Translations under genes and position numbers: made by a program | Shown here: positions 27,101-35,310 of the stretch, in pieces | How positions within the stretch are numbered: the first letter of the stretch is position 1 | Layout of the letters: every line of letters begins with the position of its first letter | Notes under the pieces: model-generated | Database searches by the model: none | The model's input: the letters and a program-made list of their open reading frames with translations, nothing else | What the model was told of the DNA's origin: nothing | NCBI GenBank assembly: GCA_018398765.1 | Contig: JAHBMJ010005876.1 | Span: 1 to 62,405 of the forward strand | DNA: 62,405 nt | From: Chromera velia | Taxonomy: Eukaryota > Sar > Chromeraceae | Reading direction: 5' to 3'

Positions 27101-28028
27101 AGAGAGTCTCTGCCATCAGCCCCGCGGCAGGGGGGCAGGACATGGGAGACCTGACATACGAGAGGATTCTCTGCCAGGCTCTGAACGCCATCGGGGAGAC
27201 CCTGGGGGTGGGAAGACCGCGGGCACAGAGAGCCGCAAGCCTGAAGAGAAAGGCAAAGACAATACAGCTTGCACCCACTCTGGCTCGCTTGGAGACATGG
27301 GTGAGTACCCGGAGCGCTTTGGGAGGGGTTTGGTCGGCAATTTTTTTGTTTCCTTTGAATTCTTTTTGGACGTTTTGCATTTTGCATCCCCTGTGGTTTC
27401 GCCTTTTATATATCGGGGGAGAGTGTTTGGGTGCTTGAATTTGTCTGCTGTCTGTATTCAAAGTTTTTCCTCCCCTAAACTACCCCTTCATGTTGACGTT
27501 ACAAACTTTTCATCGCACAACTTTGAGACACAGGGTTGATCGAATTGCTGCCCCAGCTGTTTCCATGTCCTAATTCGATCGTGTACCCCTCCCTGTGTGT
27601 GTCTTCTTCTGTCCCTCGATCATCACGTGCAGACCCCCAGTCTACAGAAGGTCCTCTCGTGGCTCGGAATTCAGGAGAGGGCAGTGCCTGAGTCGATTCT
27701 GGATGCTGTGGGGGGACCGTTGGAGGATGTGAGTCGATCGATCGTTTTTTTGCCTTTTTGTCTAGCTGTCCGTGTTCTCTCTCTTGGCTCTCTTTGTTTG
27801 AGCCATGCTTCTTCTTATTTTCCCCTCCCGTTCTTCTGTGCCCCAGGGAAGATTTTGTCCTGAATTGAAAGAAGTTTCGGCTTTTCGGAGACCTTCGAGT
27901 TTCGATCCGTGATGCATTTTGTTTTGTTTCGGTGCCTATGTAACTGATACATTCATTGCGTGGGTTCGTTGCAGGTGAGTCTGGGTCTCCGAGAAGTTCT
28001 TCACTTCATTCGCGTGTCCATTAGCTGA
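166..28028 (+). CDS. BLTP1/Csf1-like bridge-like lipid-transfer protein, giant multi-exon gene, 5' partial
   Basis: The frame is carried through more than 20 exons. Borders I could support: 166-317, 691-830, 1145-1438, 2511 to just before the gtcagt donor near 2600, 2872-3000, 3669-3839, 4136-4667, 5008-5078, 5388-5710, 5963-6180, about 6390-6512, 6579-6619, 6909-7916, 8160-8964, 9504-9619, 9955-10953, 11350-11976, 12291-13830, 14067-14174, 14402-14934, 15281 to about 22182, 22322-23008, 23207-27300, 27633-27728, 27975-28028 (TGA). Most neighbouring phases agree. The joins 1438/2511 and 9619/9955 do not and probably hide a small exon or another donor. Family call: the exon at 3669 has the GPWADYQ motif followed by a CPP turn, 5008 has a FVPY segment, and 5388 has CNKHNVLDFP. 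As I recall them, these match the conserved motif order of Csf1/KIAA1109/Tweek proteins. Such proteins form long hydrophobic channels that move lipids between membranes at contact sites. Serine-rich, disordered inserts make this copy larger than the ~5,000-residue human protein. VPS13 or another bridge-like family is the alternative. Confidence 0.6.
1075..1112 (+). repeat. CTCTT pentanucleotide repeat
   Basis: About seven TTCTC units lie 30 bases upstream of the acceptor at 1144 and form its polypyrimidine tract. Confidence 0.85.
1476..1540 (+). repeat. (GT)n microsatellite
   Basis: Nearly uninterrupted GT dinucleotides lie 36 bases after the donor at 1439, inside an intron of the BLTP1-like gene. 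Confidence 0.9.
2511..5710 (+). CDS. Conserved segment of the BLTP1-like gene (exons with GPWAD and FVPY motifs)
   Basis: Six or seven short exons in mutually consistent phase encode the best-conserved part of the giant protein. Exon 2872-3000 is exactly 43 codons and exon 3669-3839 is 57 codons, containing HLTWGPWADYQKNLLLL. Exon 4136-4667 carries an LKLSLPV strand and ends with VLARDLIDGVI. Exon 5008-5078 holds TNFVPYKTSYSVEV, and exon 5388-5710 continues with LICPCNKHNVLDFP and a proline-rich tail. The alternation of short beta-strand-like segments with polar loops is what a repeating-beta-groove lipid channel would give. Introns here are short (about 300-700 nt) and carry GTCA repeats at donors and CTGC repeats at acceptors. 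Confidence 0.65.
3397..3598 (+). repeat. Polypyrimidine TTCC/TTTC/TTCG tract
   Basis: About 200 bases of almost pure C/T tetranucleotide repeats lie in the intron between the exons ending 3000 and starting 3669. Open frames across it (poly-Ser/Phe, or Glu/Lys/Arg on the other strand) are artefacts of the repeat. Confidence 0.9.
3908..3947 (+). repeat. (GT)n microsatellite
   Basis: About 20 dinucleotides inside the intron that follows exon 3669-3839. Confidence 0.85.
4668..4745 (+). repeat. GTCA/GTTA tetranucleotide array starting at a splice donor
   Basis: The donor GTCAGT at 4668 is the first copy of the array, which continues with GTCA and GTTA variants for about 75 bases. The repeat begins exactly at the exon end. 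Confidence 0.85.
4983..5007 (+). repeat. TGCC array ending at a splice acceptor
   Basis: Five or six CTGC/TGCC units end in the acceptor CAG at 5005-5007, so the final unit is itself the 3' splice site of the exon at 5008. Confidence 0.85.
6620..6663 (+). repeat. GTCA array starting at a splice donor
   Basis: About eleven GTCA units begin exactly at the donor following the 41-nt exon 6579-6619. Confidence 0.85.
11004..11060 (+). repeat. GTCA/GTCG array, degenerate
   Basis: Intronic tetranucleotide repeat downstream of the donor at 10954, which also reads GTCAGTCAGTCA. Confidence 0.75.
15057..15125 (+). repeat. (TG)n-(AG)n compound microsatellite
   Basis: TG dinucleotides (about 40 bases) switch to AG dinucleotides (about 25 bases) in the intron upstream of the large exon at 15281. 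Confidence 0.9.
15281..22182 (+). CDS. Very large exon of the BLTP1-like gene
   Basis: After a CTCTGCAG acceptor, the frame stays open for about 2,300 codons. It is entered in the phase left by the donor at 14934 (TG|G). Structured stretches rich in alternating hydrophobics, such as VRFVLGQVSISIAHPLSL and LRLRLKMGRFDSSFQVE, are separated by long Ser/Pro/Gly-rich linkers. This suggests channel-wall repeats interrupted by disordered insertions. The 3' end is unsettled. A donor at 22159 (gtcagc) would leave phase 1, which runs into a stop in the next exon. A donor at about 22183 (GAA|gttttg) leaves phase 0, which fits the exon starting at 22322. The TG/AG repeat at 15057-15124 lies upstream of the acceptor, is intronic, and is not part of the protein. 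Confidence 0.7.
22322..23008 (+). CDS. BLTP1-like exon block with an internal frame change (candidate 26-nt intron 22400-22425)
   Basis: The block opens after a CTTCAG acceptor and reads IEMHEKLPAVILKSS and then FPDLLQTL up to 22399. From 22426 a different frame reads DRLEVYSRILDCALEA, then CDLSAVIQLDSL, and continues without a stop into the downstream acidic, Ser-rich region. The 26 bases between begin GTCGGT and end GGCAG. Removing them joins the two frames in phase 0 on both sides. Either this is an exceptionally short spliceosomal intron or the assembly or gene has a small frame error here. The donor at 23009 (gtgagt) is standard. Confidence 0.6.
23207..27300 (+). CDS. Large C-terminal exon of the BLTP1-like gene
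   Basis: This exon is entered in phase 1 (A|AG) after a TGCTGCAG acceptor and gives 1,364 full codons to a gtgagt donor at 27301. It opens with a folded segment (LRVWAFHREDGEHKPLMD), then a Ser/Gly/Glu-rich disordered stretch at about 23350-24080, then further beta-like segments. Near 26440 is FLPFVPLEVHSKTVYKF, and near 27050 a helical-looking segment with ILDQFHHILMIEFERVSA. The preceding intron (23009-23206) is 198 nt, a multiple of three, and has no in-frame stop, so retention would add 66 residues rather than truncate the protein. Confidence 0.7.
27633..28028 (+). CDS. Last two exons and stop codon of the BLTP1-like gene
   Basis: Exon 27633-27728 (32 codons, phase 0 at both ends) reads TPSLQKVLSWLGIQERAVPE and ends before gtgagt. 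After a GTTGCAG acceptor, the final exon 27975-28028 gives VSLGLREVLHFIRVSIS and TGA. No other downstream exon in frame is apparent before the AT-rich intergenic tract. Confidence 0.65.
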
Positions 28029-29456
28029 AGGGGGGGGGGTTCGGATTGAAAGAAAATTCCGTGGAGCAACTCGGGGGAAAGGAGGAGGGCTGGATGGGCG
28101 AAATGACGGGGAAGGGAAACGAAGATCGACTGAAATGGGCGGAAAGACGGTGAAGGAATGTGGAGGAAGAGGCGGGGGAATCAGGCAGACGGCAGACACG
28201 CACAAAAGGGGTGGAGAAAGAGGAATGATTTTCGAACGTTCTACTGGATTTTTTGTCCCGCACAGAAAATGTTGGGAAGTGATGACGAACGCACCGTGGT
28301 CGGGGAGATGTCATGAACAAACGAACAGACTGATGATGCATGAGGTGTTTGTGGACTTCCCACTTTTCCGAAGTCTTTCACTACACTCCTATGCGGCTTG
28401 TACGTCCATACAGTTGCATGGAGTGAGACTCGCTGATGAGGTGCAGAGGGACAGGTCCCAGAAAATTCTTGTGGTACCGCCATTTCAAGCAGGCACACAT
28501 TTTTTTTGTTTTCTCATGCAGTAGTATGTCTGTGAAAGTCCAAGTCATCCGCAAGTATTGCTCGCCGAGACATCTATTTATACGCATGTGTGAGCGCTCT
28601 CATTTTGCGTTCATGTGTCTCACGTCCATCTGCCCTTTATTTAAGGTTCAAAAACTGTACAGAGAGGAAGTCACCTGGAGGCAAAAGACTTCTGTAAACC
28701 ATTCGGGCAGTCGATCTTGCCTGCACCCCCGATATTTAATCAAGGCATTATTACCTTGCAGATGTCCTACTGGGATCGCAAAGTGTAGAACAGATCTGCT
28801 AGCTTGCAAGGCTTTATTCCCCTGCAGCTAGCGCTGCAGAAGCGGTGAAAAAAATTGAACTAATCAATTTATATTGAAAAATATGGGGGGGGGAAATACT
28901 GGTTCTAGCGAATTTTACAGCATAAATCATAGAAATTGAATTAGAATTTCAGCTAGGACCTGCTAGGGTTTTAGTGGGAAAAAAAATTAGGCTAGATTTC
29001 AGATGAATCATATTACTATTAATATCAATTCCCATTCTAGTAGGTTTTCACGACTCAAAAATATAAGAGTCAAGACGTGTGTAAGTTTAATTTCAGTTGA
29101 TGCTAGCCTGAATGGTAAAACTGTCTAAAAACTTAGAGATAATCTGAGAGAGTAAGAGCTTTAATTAAATGGCTAGCTGATTAAAAAATTAATAAAAATT
29201 GAGTAAGTAAAAAATTCAAATTAAAACTATTTTTTTCTCAATATGAATATTACTCGGCAAACCTAGCAACAAACTTAGGTGACTTGAACTTGAATTTTAT
29301 TCATACAAAGATTTATTTACTATTAGAAATGAATAGGTATGTACAACAATTTGATAATTCTTTCAAAAAATATGTCTTCTATTGTTAGCAACCACCTAGG
29401 CAACCACAGTGAGCTGGTACATCTCGATGTACATTAACCAACAGTGAGACACTACG
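28029..29456. other. Intergenic region with AT-rich island (about 28840-29450)
   Basis: After the BLTP1-like stop, composition stays mixed to about 28830 and no coherent coding segment is visible. From about 28840 to 29450 the sequence becomes strongly A+T-rich with stops in all frames. The switch is abrupt on both sides. No tRNA, rRNA or transposase was recognised. Confidence 0.6.
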
Positions 29457-30512
29457 TCACTTTTGTGGAACACTTCCAGAGTATAACAAATGAGTTGGAA
29501 TACAACAGCGAACCAATTCCATTACATGAGCCATGGCCTGAATCACCCCTTCTGGAAGAGCCGCGACCCCAGCGCCTGTGACCCCTTCAGCGATAGCTTG
29601 ATGCAACGCCCGCGCCTCGACTCCCAGGCCGGCGTGTGAGCCTCTACCAGAGTCGTCAAATTCGATAGCCTCTCCGTTGAAGTCAACTGACTGAACCTTT
29701 GGAAGGTCAAAGGAGAGCGTGCCATTGCATCCTTTCACGAAACTCCTCCAAACGGGGTCTCCCTTTTCCACGGCACGATGTGTCATGAGCACAGGGACTG
29801 TCACGTCGTCGTGACGCATGTAGACGGTGACTGTGGTGTCCCAGTCGGTCTCCCCGTCAGGCCCAGGTTTCGACTCAACCTCCACGTCCTCGGGTCGGAG
29901 GGACGCAACTTTGTCGGCCCCAAAAATTTCACACAGGGCGTGGGCGGTGTAGGATCCACAGCCATCGAAGAGCCCCCCCCCGAGCGCCTTGGAGTTGATG
30001 ATGGGGCTCGACTCCATGATGCTCCGTTTGATTTTCTTGTGAAGCTCTACATGCGTGATGGTGCCGACCTTGTGCAAAGCCGATCGGATGGCTTCGAAGC
30101 CAGGCATGTACGCCTGGAAGGTGCCATCCATCAGCAGCTTCCCACTGGCTTTCACGACCTCCACGATCTTTCTCGTCTCTGCCGCAGATATAGCGAGAGG
30201 CTTCTCGCACAGGACGTGCTTGCCTCTGCGCAGGGCGGCAATGCAATGCTCGGCGTGCGCAGTGTTGGCACTCGCTACGTAGACCACATCGACCTCAGGG
30301 TCGCACATCAGATCATCCAAGGCCACCGCTTTCGCGAATCCCAGCGAAACTCGCTGCTCTTCAATTTCGGCTGGAGGCTTGCCACTTGCAGAGCAGATGA
30401 GTTTTTTCGAAGCCTCCGGGATGAAGGAGAGCTGCTCGGCCATCGACTGCGCTATATTACCTGTGCCCACAAAGCCCCAACGAACTGTAGAGGGCCGCAA
30501 CTCTTTGGCCAT
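29457..30512 (-). CDS. Gfo/Idh/MocA-family NAD(P)-dependent oxidoreductase (dihydrodiol dehydrogenase-like)
   Basis: Single-exon gene, 351 residues from the ATG at 30512. A frame extension to 30536 would need a GTG start. The N-terminal Rossmann fold shows GFVGTGNIAQ (residues 13-22) for dinucleotide binding, and DVVYVASANTAHAEHC follows as the usual beta-strand and His segment. The family EKP motif is at residues 103-105, within HVLCEKPLAIS. The C-terminal half (substrate and dimer domain) includes LMDGTFQAYMPGF, the position where dihydrodiol dehydrogenases and related sugar oxidoreductases have an aromatic-rich segment. Length is typical for the family. Substrate cannot be told from sequence: a sugar, inositol or trans-dihydrodiol are the family's usual ones. 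It is intronless and divergent from the alpha-kinase gene, unlike the intron-dense genes around it. Confidence 0.88.
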   Translation of the reverse strand: MAKELRPSTVRWGFVGTGNIAQSMAEQLSFIPEASKKLICSASGKPPAEIEEQRVSLGFAKAVALDDLMCDPEVDVVYVASANTAHAEHCIAALRRGKHVLCEKPLAISAAETRKIVEVVKASGKLLMDGTFQAYMPGFEAIRSALHKVGTITHVELHKKIKRSIMESSPIINSKALGGGLFDGCGSYTAHALCEIFGADKVASLRPEDVEVESKPGPDGETDWDTTVTVYMRHDDVTVPVLMTHRAVEKGDPVWRSFVKGCNGTLSFDLPKVQSVDFNGEAIEFDDSGRGSHAGLGVEARALHQAIAEGVTGAGVAALPEGVIQAMAHVMELVRCCIPTHLLYSGSVPQK

Positions 30513-31461
30513 TCTCGTTGTCCGACAACGTACCACACAGGGGATTGGCGACCCTCTTTAAATCTACAAGGGACTCAAATCCAATCGTTACGGGTAGATG
30601 AACCGAAGTCTGCGATGAAGGCGATGAAATGACTCAACAGTCAGACAACTGGGAGCTAACCGGGAGACAAATTTTTCAGCAAGAAAAAAGGGATCGGTGC
30701 AAGGAGGTAGACGGTGATTCTCCAGAATCGAGGCAGGTAGAATGTACCCTAGAAGTTCTGAAAGCCACTCACAAAGTATTCATGCCTGCCAGCTGTGTCC
30801 TGCATCTCTGTGAGAGCAGTCAGGATAATCCAGATTCATCCGATAGGGATTCATTGAATTTCAAACGACGCAACTTCGGCTATCTACGACTCAGGAGCCA
30901 GGAGCATTCAGCCTATGATTCAGGAGCTAGTAAGGATGGAGTAAGACGTCACCTTACTATGACAATCTATGACATGCATGTCAGATCATGTCAGATCTGA
31001 CACGTCAGAGCATCTCTGACACTGAGCATGTCAGACCCGGACTCATGCAGCCTATGATGATGCAGGAGACGGCCCTGGAGTTTTGCGATCCATGCATGCG
31101 CATTGCGTGCATGTGTGTGCGTGCGTCAGAAGCATGACTATTATTGACTATTAGAATAGCTTAATTCGTACTCAGAAGCTATGGGGTCATTATAACTCGG
31201 AGAGCAATCTCAGCTGGTATCGCGTGACGGATTCGTAGTAATTTCGTACAATTTTCTGCCACCTTCCTCCCAACAACCCCAGGAATCTCGACTCTGTTCG
31301 TTGGTTGGTGGTCTGCAGTTGATGCTCCCTCATAAGAGTGGCTGTGTTTCCAACTGCATTTATTTCGTTGATGCACGACACCTCACCCACGTCGTGTCCA
31401 GTCGTCCAGCGTCTCTGTCTCCTGTTTGACTCTGTTTGCAAACCGCTCTGCCTCCTACACA
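30513..31461. promoter_or_regulatory. Divergent intergenic region between the oxidoreductase and alpha-kinase genes
   Basis: About 950 bases separate the two starts, so both promoters should lie here. It contains a 14-bp perfect palindrome TGTCAGATCTGACA at 30989-31002, several further copies of ATGTCAGA or TCTGACA on both strands between about 30975 and 31040, and a duplicated phrase CAGCCTATGAT at about 30909 and 31048. A short open frame at 30629-31000 has no recognisable protein features and I do not call it a gene. Confidence 0.5.
30989..31002. promoter_or_regulatory. Perfect 14-bp palindrome within a cluster of TGTCAGA repeats
   Basis: TGTCAGATCTGACA equals its own reverse complement. 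Overlapping direct copies (ATGTCAGA) precede it, and further copies follow at about 31008 and 31026. Binding by a dimeric transcription factor serving one or both divergent genes is an inference. Confidence 0.4.
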
Positions 31462-33849
31462 ATGGAAGAGCAGGCTGGTACAGTTGCTACCTCTTGCATT
31501 CCTTTTTTGGCGAGTGAGCATGGAAGGCTCCGACAGGAACAGAGGCGCATCTCGACTGTCGACCTTCAGGCAGCCATCAAGCACGGGACCCGCACGCGGA
31601 CTTTCTGCCTCACGGGCCCGAATACGGGGCAGCCTCGGTGGAAGTTTGAGTACAGAGGGACGACCTACATTACTGATGATTCCTGTACACAGCAAATCAC
31701 TTGTTGGTCTGAAGGGCTCAGCTTCAATCCCGTTGAGATCACGGCAGAGATGCAGGAAAGAATGGAGAAGCACCGCCGATTTCTCCGTGCTCATCCTGAG
31801 AACATCTCTGAGCACACGGTTTGTGTGATTGATCAGAGCGGCTCTATGAAAGAGAGCGACATTCCAGGGGCAAGAAACCGGTCTACCGCTGTGTTCTCTG
31901 CCATCCTGCTGGACTTCTTCCTTGAGTCCTTTGTGAATGGGCAGGGAGACAGCGACGACGTCTTGACCATCATGGACATGCGTGACAAGGCCTCCGTGCT
32001 CCTCTACAAAGAGCCCCTCGACGCGATGACATGGAACAAGATTGTTGCCATGGTCACGGGAGTTACCCCCCGAGGGCAGGGTTACTTCATCCCCGCCTTC
32101 AGGGCCCTGCACCGTCTCCTGTTGAAAGACATCGGGAGCGGGCAGGACCACAATGTCCACGCGATCTTTCTGACAGACGGTTCGCCGAGTGATCACATGG
32201 AGTTGAGAGGACTGTATGGTGGAATAGCCCAAGAGGTGGTTCTTGGACGGGTCACTGGTCTCGTTCGGTTGATTGCCCAAACAATGGGCCCCCGTCTTAA
32301 GTTTACGTTTTTGGGATTTGGGTCGGGGTCCGCAAGGAGAGGATTCAAAATGTCCAACCTGTCGGTGCTTGCAGAGGCTGCCAAGACAGGGGGGTGTGTT
32401 GAGGCAGTGGCTCGTGATGCAGGCAGCTCCTCCACCGAGCTGAGCACAACCTTTTCCTCCGTCTCCGCCAGTACCAAAGTACACAGGTCCTCCCTTGCTC
32501 TAGGTCAGAGCATGATGGAGCAGAGACGTCTGCCGATAGACAGAGCGCCCCTGTCAGAGCAGCTGCAGAGATTCAAGTTACCCGACAGAGAGTTCTTTGA
32601 GATTGTCTCCGTTTCTTCCCACCGAGTTCAGAGGGTGAAGTTTGTGAAAGAATTTGAGGGGGGAGATCAGTTTGTGAGGGACACCCGCAGGCGCCTGGTC
32701 CCTCAGGCCCTCCCATTCCTTGACCCAGCAGCAGACGGCCTAGCCATTCGTCGCATTCCGTTCGCCAAGGGGGGGGAGCGATATGCTTTCGTTGCCCGAG
32801 AGGTGAAGAACTCTGCAGACCCCCAGAGATGCCAGTTTGTGGGGGAGTGGCTGGTTGCAAAGCAGACTCGGGTTGCTCAGAGCAACCCCCGAGGTTTCCA
32901 CATCAAATATGTCCAGCTGCAGCAGAAGGCCTCATTCCTCGCAAAGAAATTCAACCAGCGCTTGAAGTGGCTAGAGATCTCCCAGGGCATCTCCTTGCCT
33001 CATGTTGAGTTCATTGACAGTTTTGTTTACGCTTGGCAGAAGCAGGCCAGCAGCTCTGGTGATCAGACCAGAGGGGATGTCACAGGCTTGTCCAGTGCGG
33101 GCCCGGACGAGCACGTCGTTTTGTGGTCTTCTGCAGAGACGGAGTGTCTCGTTGAGCCTGTCCTCTCTGCAGAGTTGAAATTCGAAAAGTTCAACAACAA
33201 CGCGGGGCACGTGTGCGAGACTGCCGCAAGGGCAGACAGGGGGGACGCAGAAGTAGAGCGAATGCTAGCACCAGACTCGCAGTCTCAGCATCCAGAGGGG
33301 TCCATGGCTCCCTCCACCGGAGGTCTGGCAGGACTGGGTCAGCCTGTTGGCCAGGCTCCCGGGCTTGGTGCGATTGAAGAGGGGGATGAGGATGAAGAGG
33401 AGGAGGAGGAGGAACGTGGAGGGGGAGGAGGGGGGGCGCAAGATGCTGCTGACCAGAAGCTGTGGGAGGATGGTGAAAAGTACAGGTGGGGCAGATATCT
33501 GCAGTCGCTTCAAGCAGATCCCAGAGGGGGTCTGAGGCTCCGGTTGCTCCCCCCCGGTGAGGTTGCGCAGAGTTACTCCCACTACAGTTTTGAGTTTTCA
33601 AAGAGAGAGCTTGTGGTTGTGGATTTGCAGGGGAAGGTTGAGAGGAGGGGGGCAGAGGGTCGTCAAGTGATTCGTCTGACCGATCCTGCAATTCACACAC
33701 ACACGTGTCGCGACTTAGCGGCATCGCACCCTGCAAACCGTCTGCGCTGGGGAATCACGGACAAAGGGGAGAGGGGGGTGAGGGACTTTTTCAGAAGCCA
33801 CAAGTGCAATGAACTTTGCCATGTCCTTGGCATCAAGCGTGGCATGTGA
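31462..33849 (+). CDS. von Willebrand factor A domain plus alpha-kinase domain protein (VwkA-type)
   Basis: Single-exon gene, 795 residues from the first ATG at 31462. Residues about 122-270 form a vWA domain with a MIDAS: DQSGSM near residue 125, Thr in TPRGQGY near 201 and Asp in LTDGSPSD near 236, giving the DxSxS...T...D metal site. From about residue 430 an atypical alpha-kinase (MHCK/EEF2K) domain follows. PFAKGGERYAF near 432 and GEWLVAKQ near 463 (Lys expected to contact ATP) form the N lobe. An acidic Glu/Gly insert lies at about 639-665. The C lobe has VVDLQG near 718, LTDPAIHT near 738 and the zinc-type tail HKCNELCHVLG near 779-789. The vWA plus alpha-kinase order matches Dictyostelium VwkA, linked to contractile vacuole and myosin II. 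Role here is unknown. Confidence 0.9.
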   Translation: MEEQAGTVATSCIPFLASEHGRLRQEQRRISTVDLQAAIKHGTRTRTFCLTGPNTGQPRWKFEYRGTTYITDDSCTQQITCWSEGLSFNPVEITAEMQERMEKHRRFLRAHPENISEHTVCVIDQSGSMKESDIPGARNRSTAVFSAILLDFFLESFVNGQGDSDDVLTIMDMRDKASVLLYKEPLDAMTWNKIVAMVTGVTPRGQGYFIPAFRALHRLLLKDIGSGQDHNVHAIFLTDGSPSDHMELRGLYGGIAQEVVLGRVTGLVRLIAQTMGPRLKFTFLGFGSGSARRGFKMSNLSVLAEAAKTGGCVEAVARDAGSSSTELSTTFSSVSASTKVHRSSLALGQSMMEQRRLPIDRAPLSEQLQRFKLPDREFFEIVSVSSHRVQRVKFVKEFEGGDQFVRDTRRRLVPQALPFLDPAADGLAIRRIPFAKGGERYAFVAREVKNSADPQRCQFVGEWLVAKQTRVAQSNPRGFHIKYVQLQQKASFLAKKFNQRLKWLEISQGISLPHVEFIDSFVYAWQKQASSSGDQTRGDVTGLSSAGPDEHVVLWSSAETECLVEPVLSAELKFEKFNNNAGHVCETAARADRGDAEVERMLAPDSQSQHPEGSMAPSTGGLAGLGQPVGQAPGLGAIEEGDEDEEEEEEERGGGGGGAQDAADQKLWEDGEKYRWGRYLQSLQADPRGGLRLRLLPPGEVAQSYSHYSFEFSKRELVVVDLQGKVERRGAEGRQVIRLTDPAIHTHTCRDLAASHPANRLRWGITDKGERGVRDFFRSHKCNELCHVLGIKRGM

Positions 33850-33892
33850 TGTAGGTCCGCTTACACACATACACAGTGTCACACGTAACAAA

Positions 33893-33895
<3 letters not shown>

Positions 33896-33930
<35 letters not shown>

Positions 33931-33949
33931 TACAAACACACACACACAC

Positions 33950-33989
<40 letters not shown>

Positions 33990-33995
33990 GCACAG

Positions 33996-34056
<61 letters not shown>
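33896..34056 (+). repeat. Compound (CA)n-(CAGA)n-(GA)n microsatellite
   Basis: About 90 bases of CA with CATA/CGCA interruptions, then CAGA tetranucleotides, then about 35 bases of GA. It starts about 45 bases beyond the alpha-kinase stop codon. Confidence 0.9.
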
Positions 34057-34060
<4 letters not shown>

Positions 34061-35189
34061 CGTCTTACATGTACAAGATTTAAGATCCTGGGCCGATGGC
34101 TCAGAGTTGAGGGGGCATGGAAGGGGAGGGTGAGGGGGGGCAATCGTGCGTCGATGCATTGTGCGTTGTTGTGATGGCCCCTTTTTCCTCCTGTACGCGA
34201 GGCCCTGCATCTCGAGAACTTTCAAGTCTGCATTGAAAATACATCAGCAGGCCTGTCGCGGTGTTAATCTCTGTCCGAATTGATCTTCACTCTTGAGACC
34301 TCCAGGGCACCGACTCCTTCTCGTTTTTCCCGCATGCAACGTTGGACTGAGCTCTTTGCTTCTGTCACTTATCGGTCACTGGCAGTTTGTATACGTGTGT
34401 TTCTACGTATTTGCTTTGTGTATGCATGTTCTTTCACTAGCTTCTTTCAGCATGGTGTAGAGGCCTAAACTGTCAAAAATTTTGAAGAAAGTGCGCTTTT
34501 TAAATTTTGGCGTCTTTTTTTTATGCAACTTTGAATGATTGATGTAATCATGCTCCTGTTGGACCATGATACCAGGCTTACAACTTGAACTCAGAGATGT
34601 CAGAGTTGCCTCTGCTTTAGAGTTTGCTACTATTTGCTATATGTTTTTCTTTTACAACAATTTATTGTAAGACTTATAAAAACTTTAAGTATGAAATGTT
34701 TGAAAGTCATATAAAACTTGAAGTATAATATGAGCTAGGCAATATGGAATCTACGCAATAACTAAATGTACACATCTAAGTACACATATTAAACTAATTT
34801 GAAATTCACATACTAGTAAATATTTAAAATTTTGACACATACATATAGTATATACATGTCTTTATATATGTCCGTAAGTAGTAATTCTAGGAGAGTAGGA
34901 CTAGTTTTACGAGTAATTGCCAAATCTAGTGCCAAATACATGCATTCAAGTTATGTTCAATTCATTATTTACTGTTTAGTGATTCTTATATTATAGTTCT
35001 TATACTTAGGGGGAAATGCATTGCAAATGTTTTTGAAAATTTTAAATGTACATTACTCTTGATGAGTTTGAAAATTTAAGTTTAGATAATATAAGTTGAA
35101 TTAATTAAGTCAATTTAACAAAATATAAAATTTAAAAAAATGTTTAAATATAGGTTTAAATATCACACTATATACAGCTTATGACTGAA

Positions 35190-35310
35190 TGGCCATCAAT
35201 CAATCAGTGCGCTATACAAACCACAATGCTGGTCACAATACCAGTCTTACACGTAGTATGACTTAGTCTGAGGCCCTGGGTAGCAGGGCCTTAAGGGGCT
35301 AGCTGGGGGG
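35190..35310. repeat. Possible short interspersed element tail: (ATCA)n next to GCGCTATACAAA, plus hairpin
   Basis: ATCAATCAATCA is followed by GTGCGCTATACAAA and, 50 bases on, by the inverted repeat GGCCCTG-N5-CAGGGCC near 35273. (ATCA)n runs recur at 47999-48020 beside another GC-rich patch and at about 3086. The combination resembles tails of short retroposons in other eukaryotes. No tRNA-like head was found. Confidence 0.25.

Noticed and set aside
29778-30632. 284-codon open frame on the plus strand opposite the oxidoreductase
   Set aside because: It is the antisense shadow of a strongly recognisable Gfo/Idh/MocA protein and has no protein features of its own.
30629-31000. 123-codon frame upstream of the alpha-kinase gene
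   Set aside because: It has no domain, is polar and repeat-derived at its 3' end, and lies in a divergent promoter region.
35270-35300. tRNA or other structured RNA gene at the GC-rich hairpin
   Set aside because: Only a single 7-bp stem with a 5-nt loop is seen, with no cloverleaf or conserved A/B boxes.
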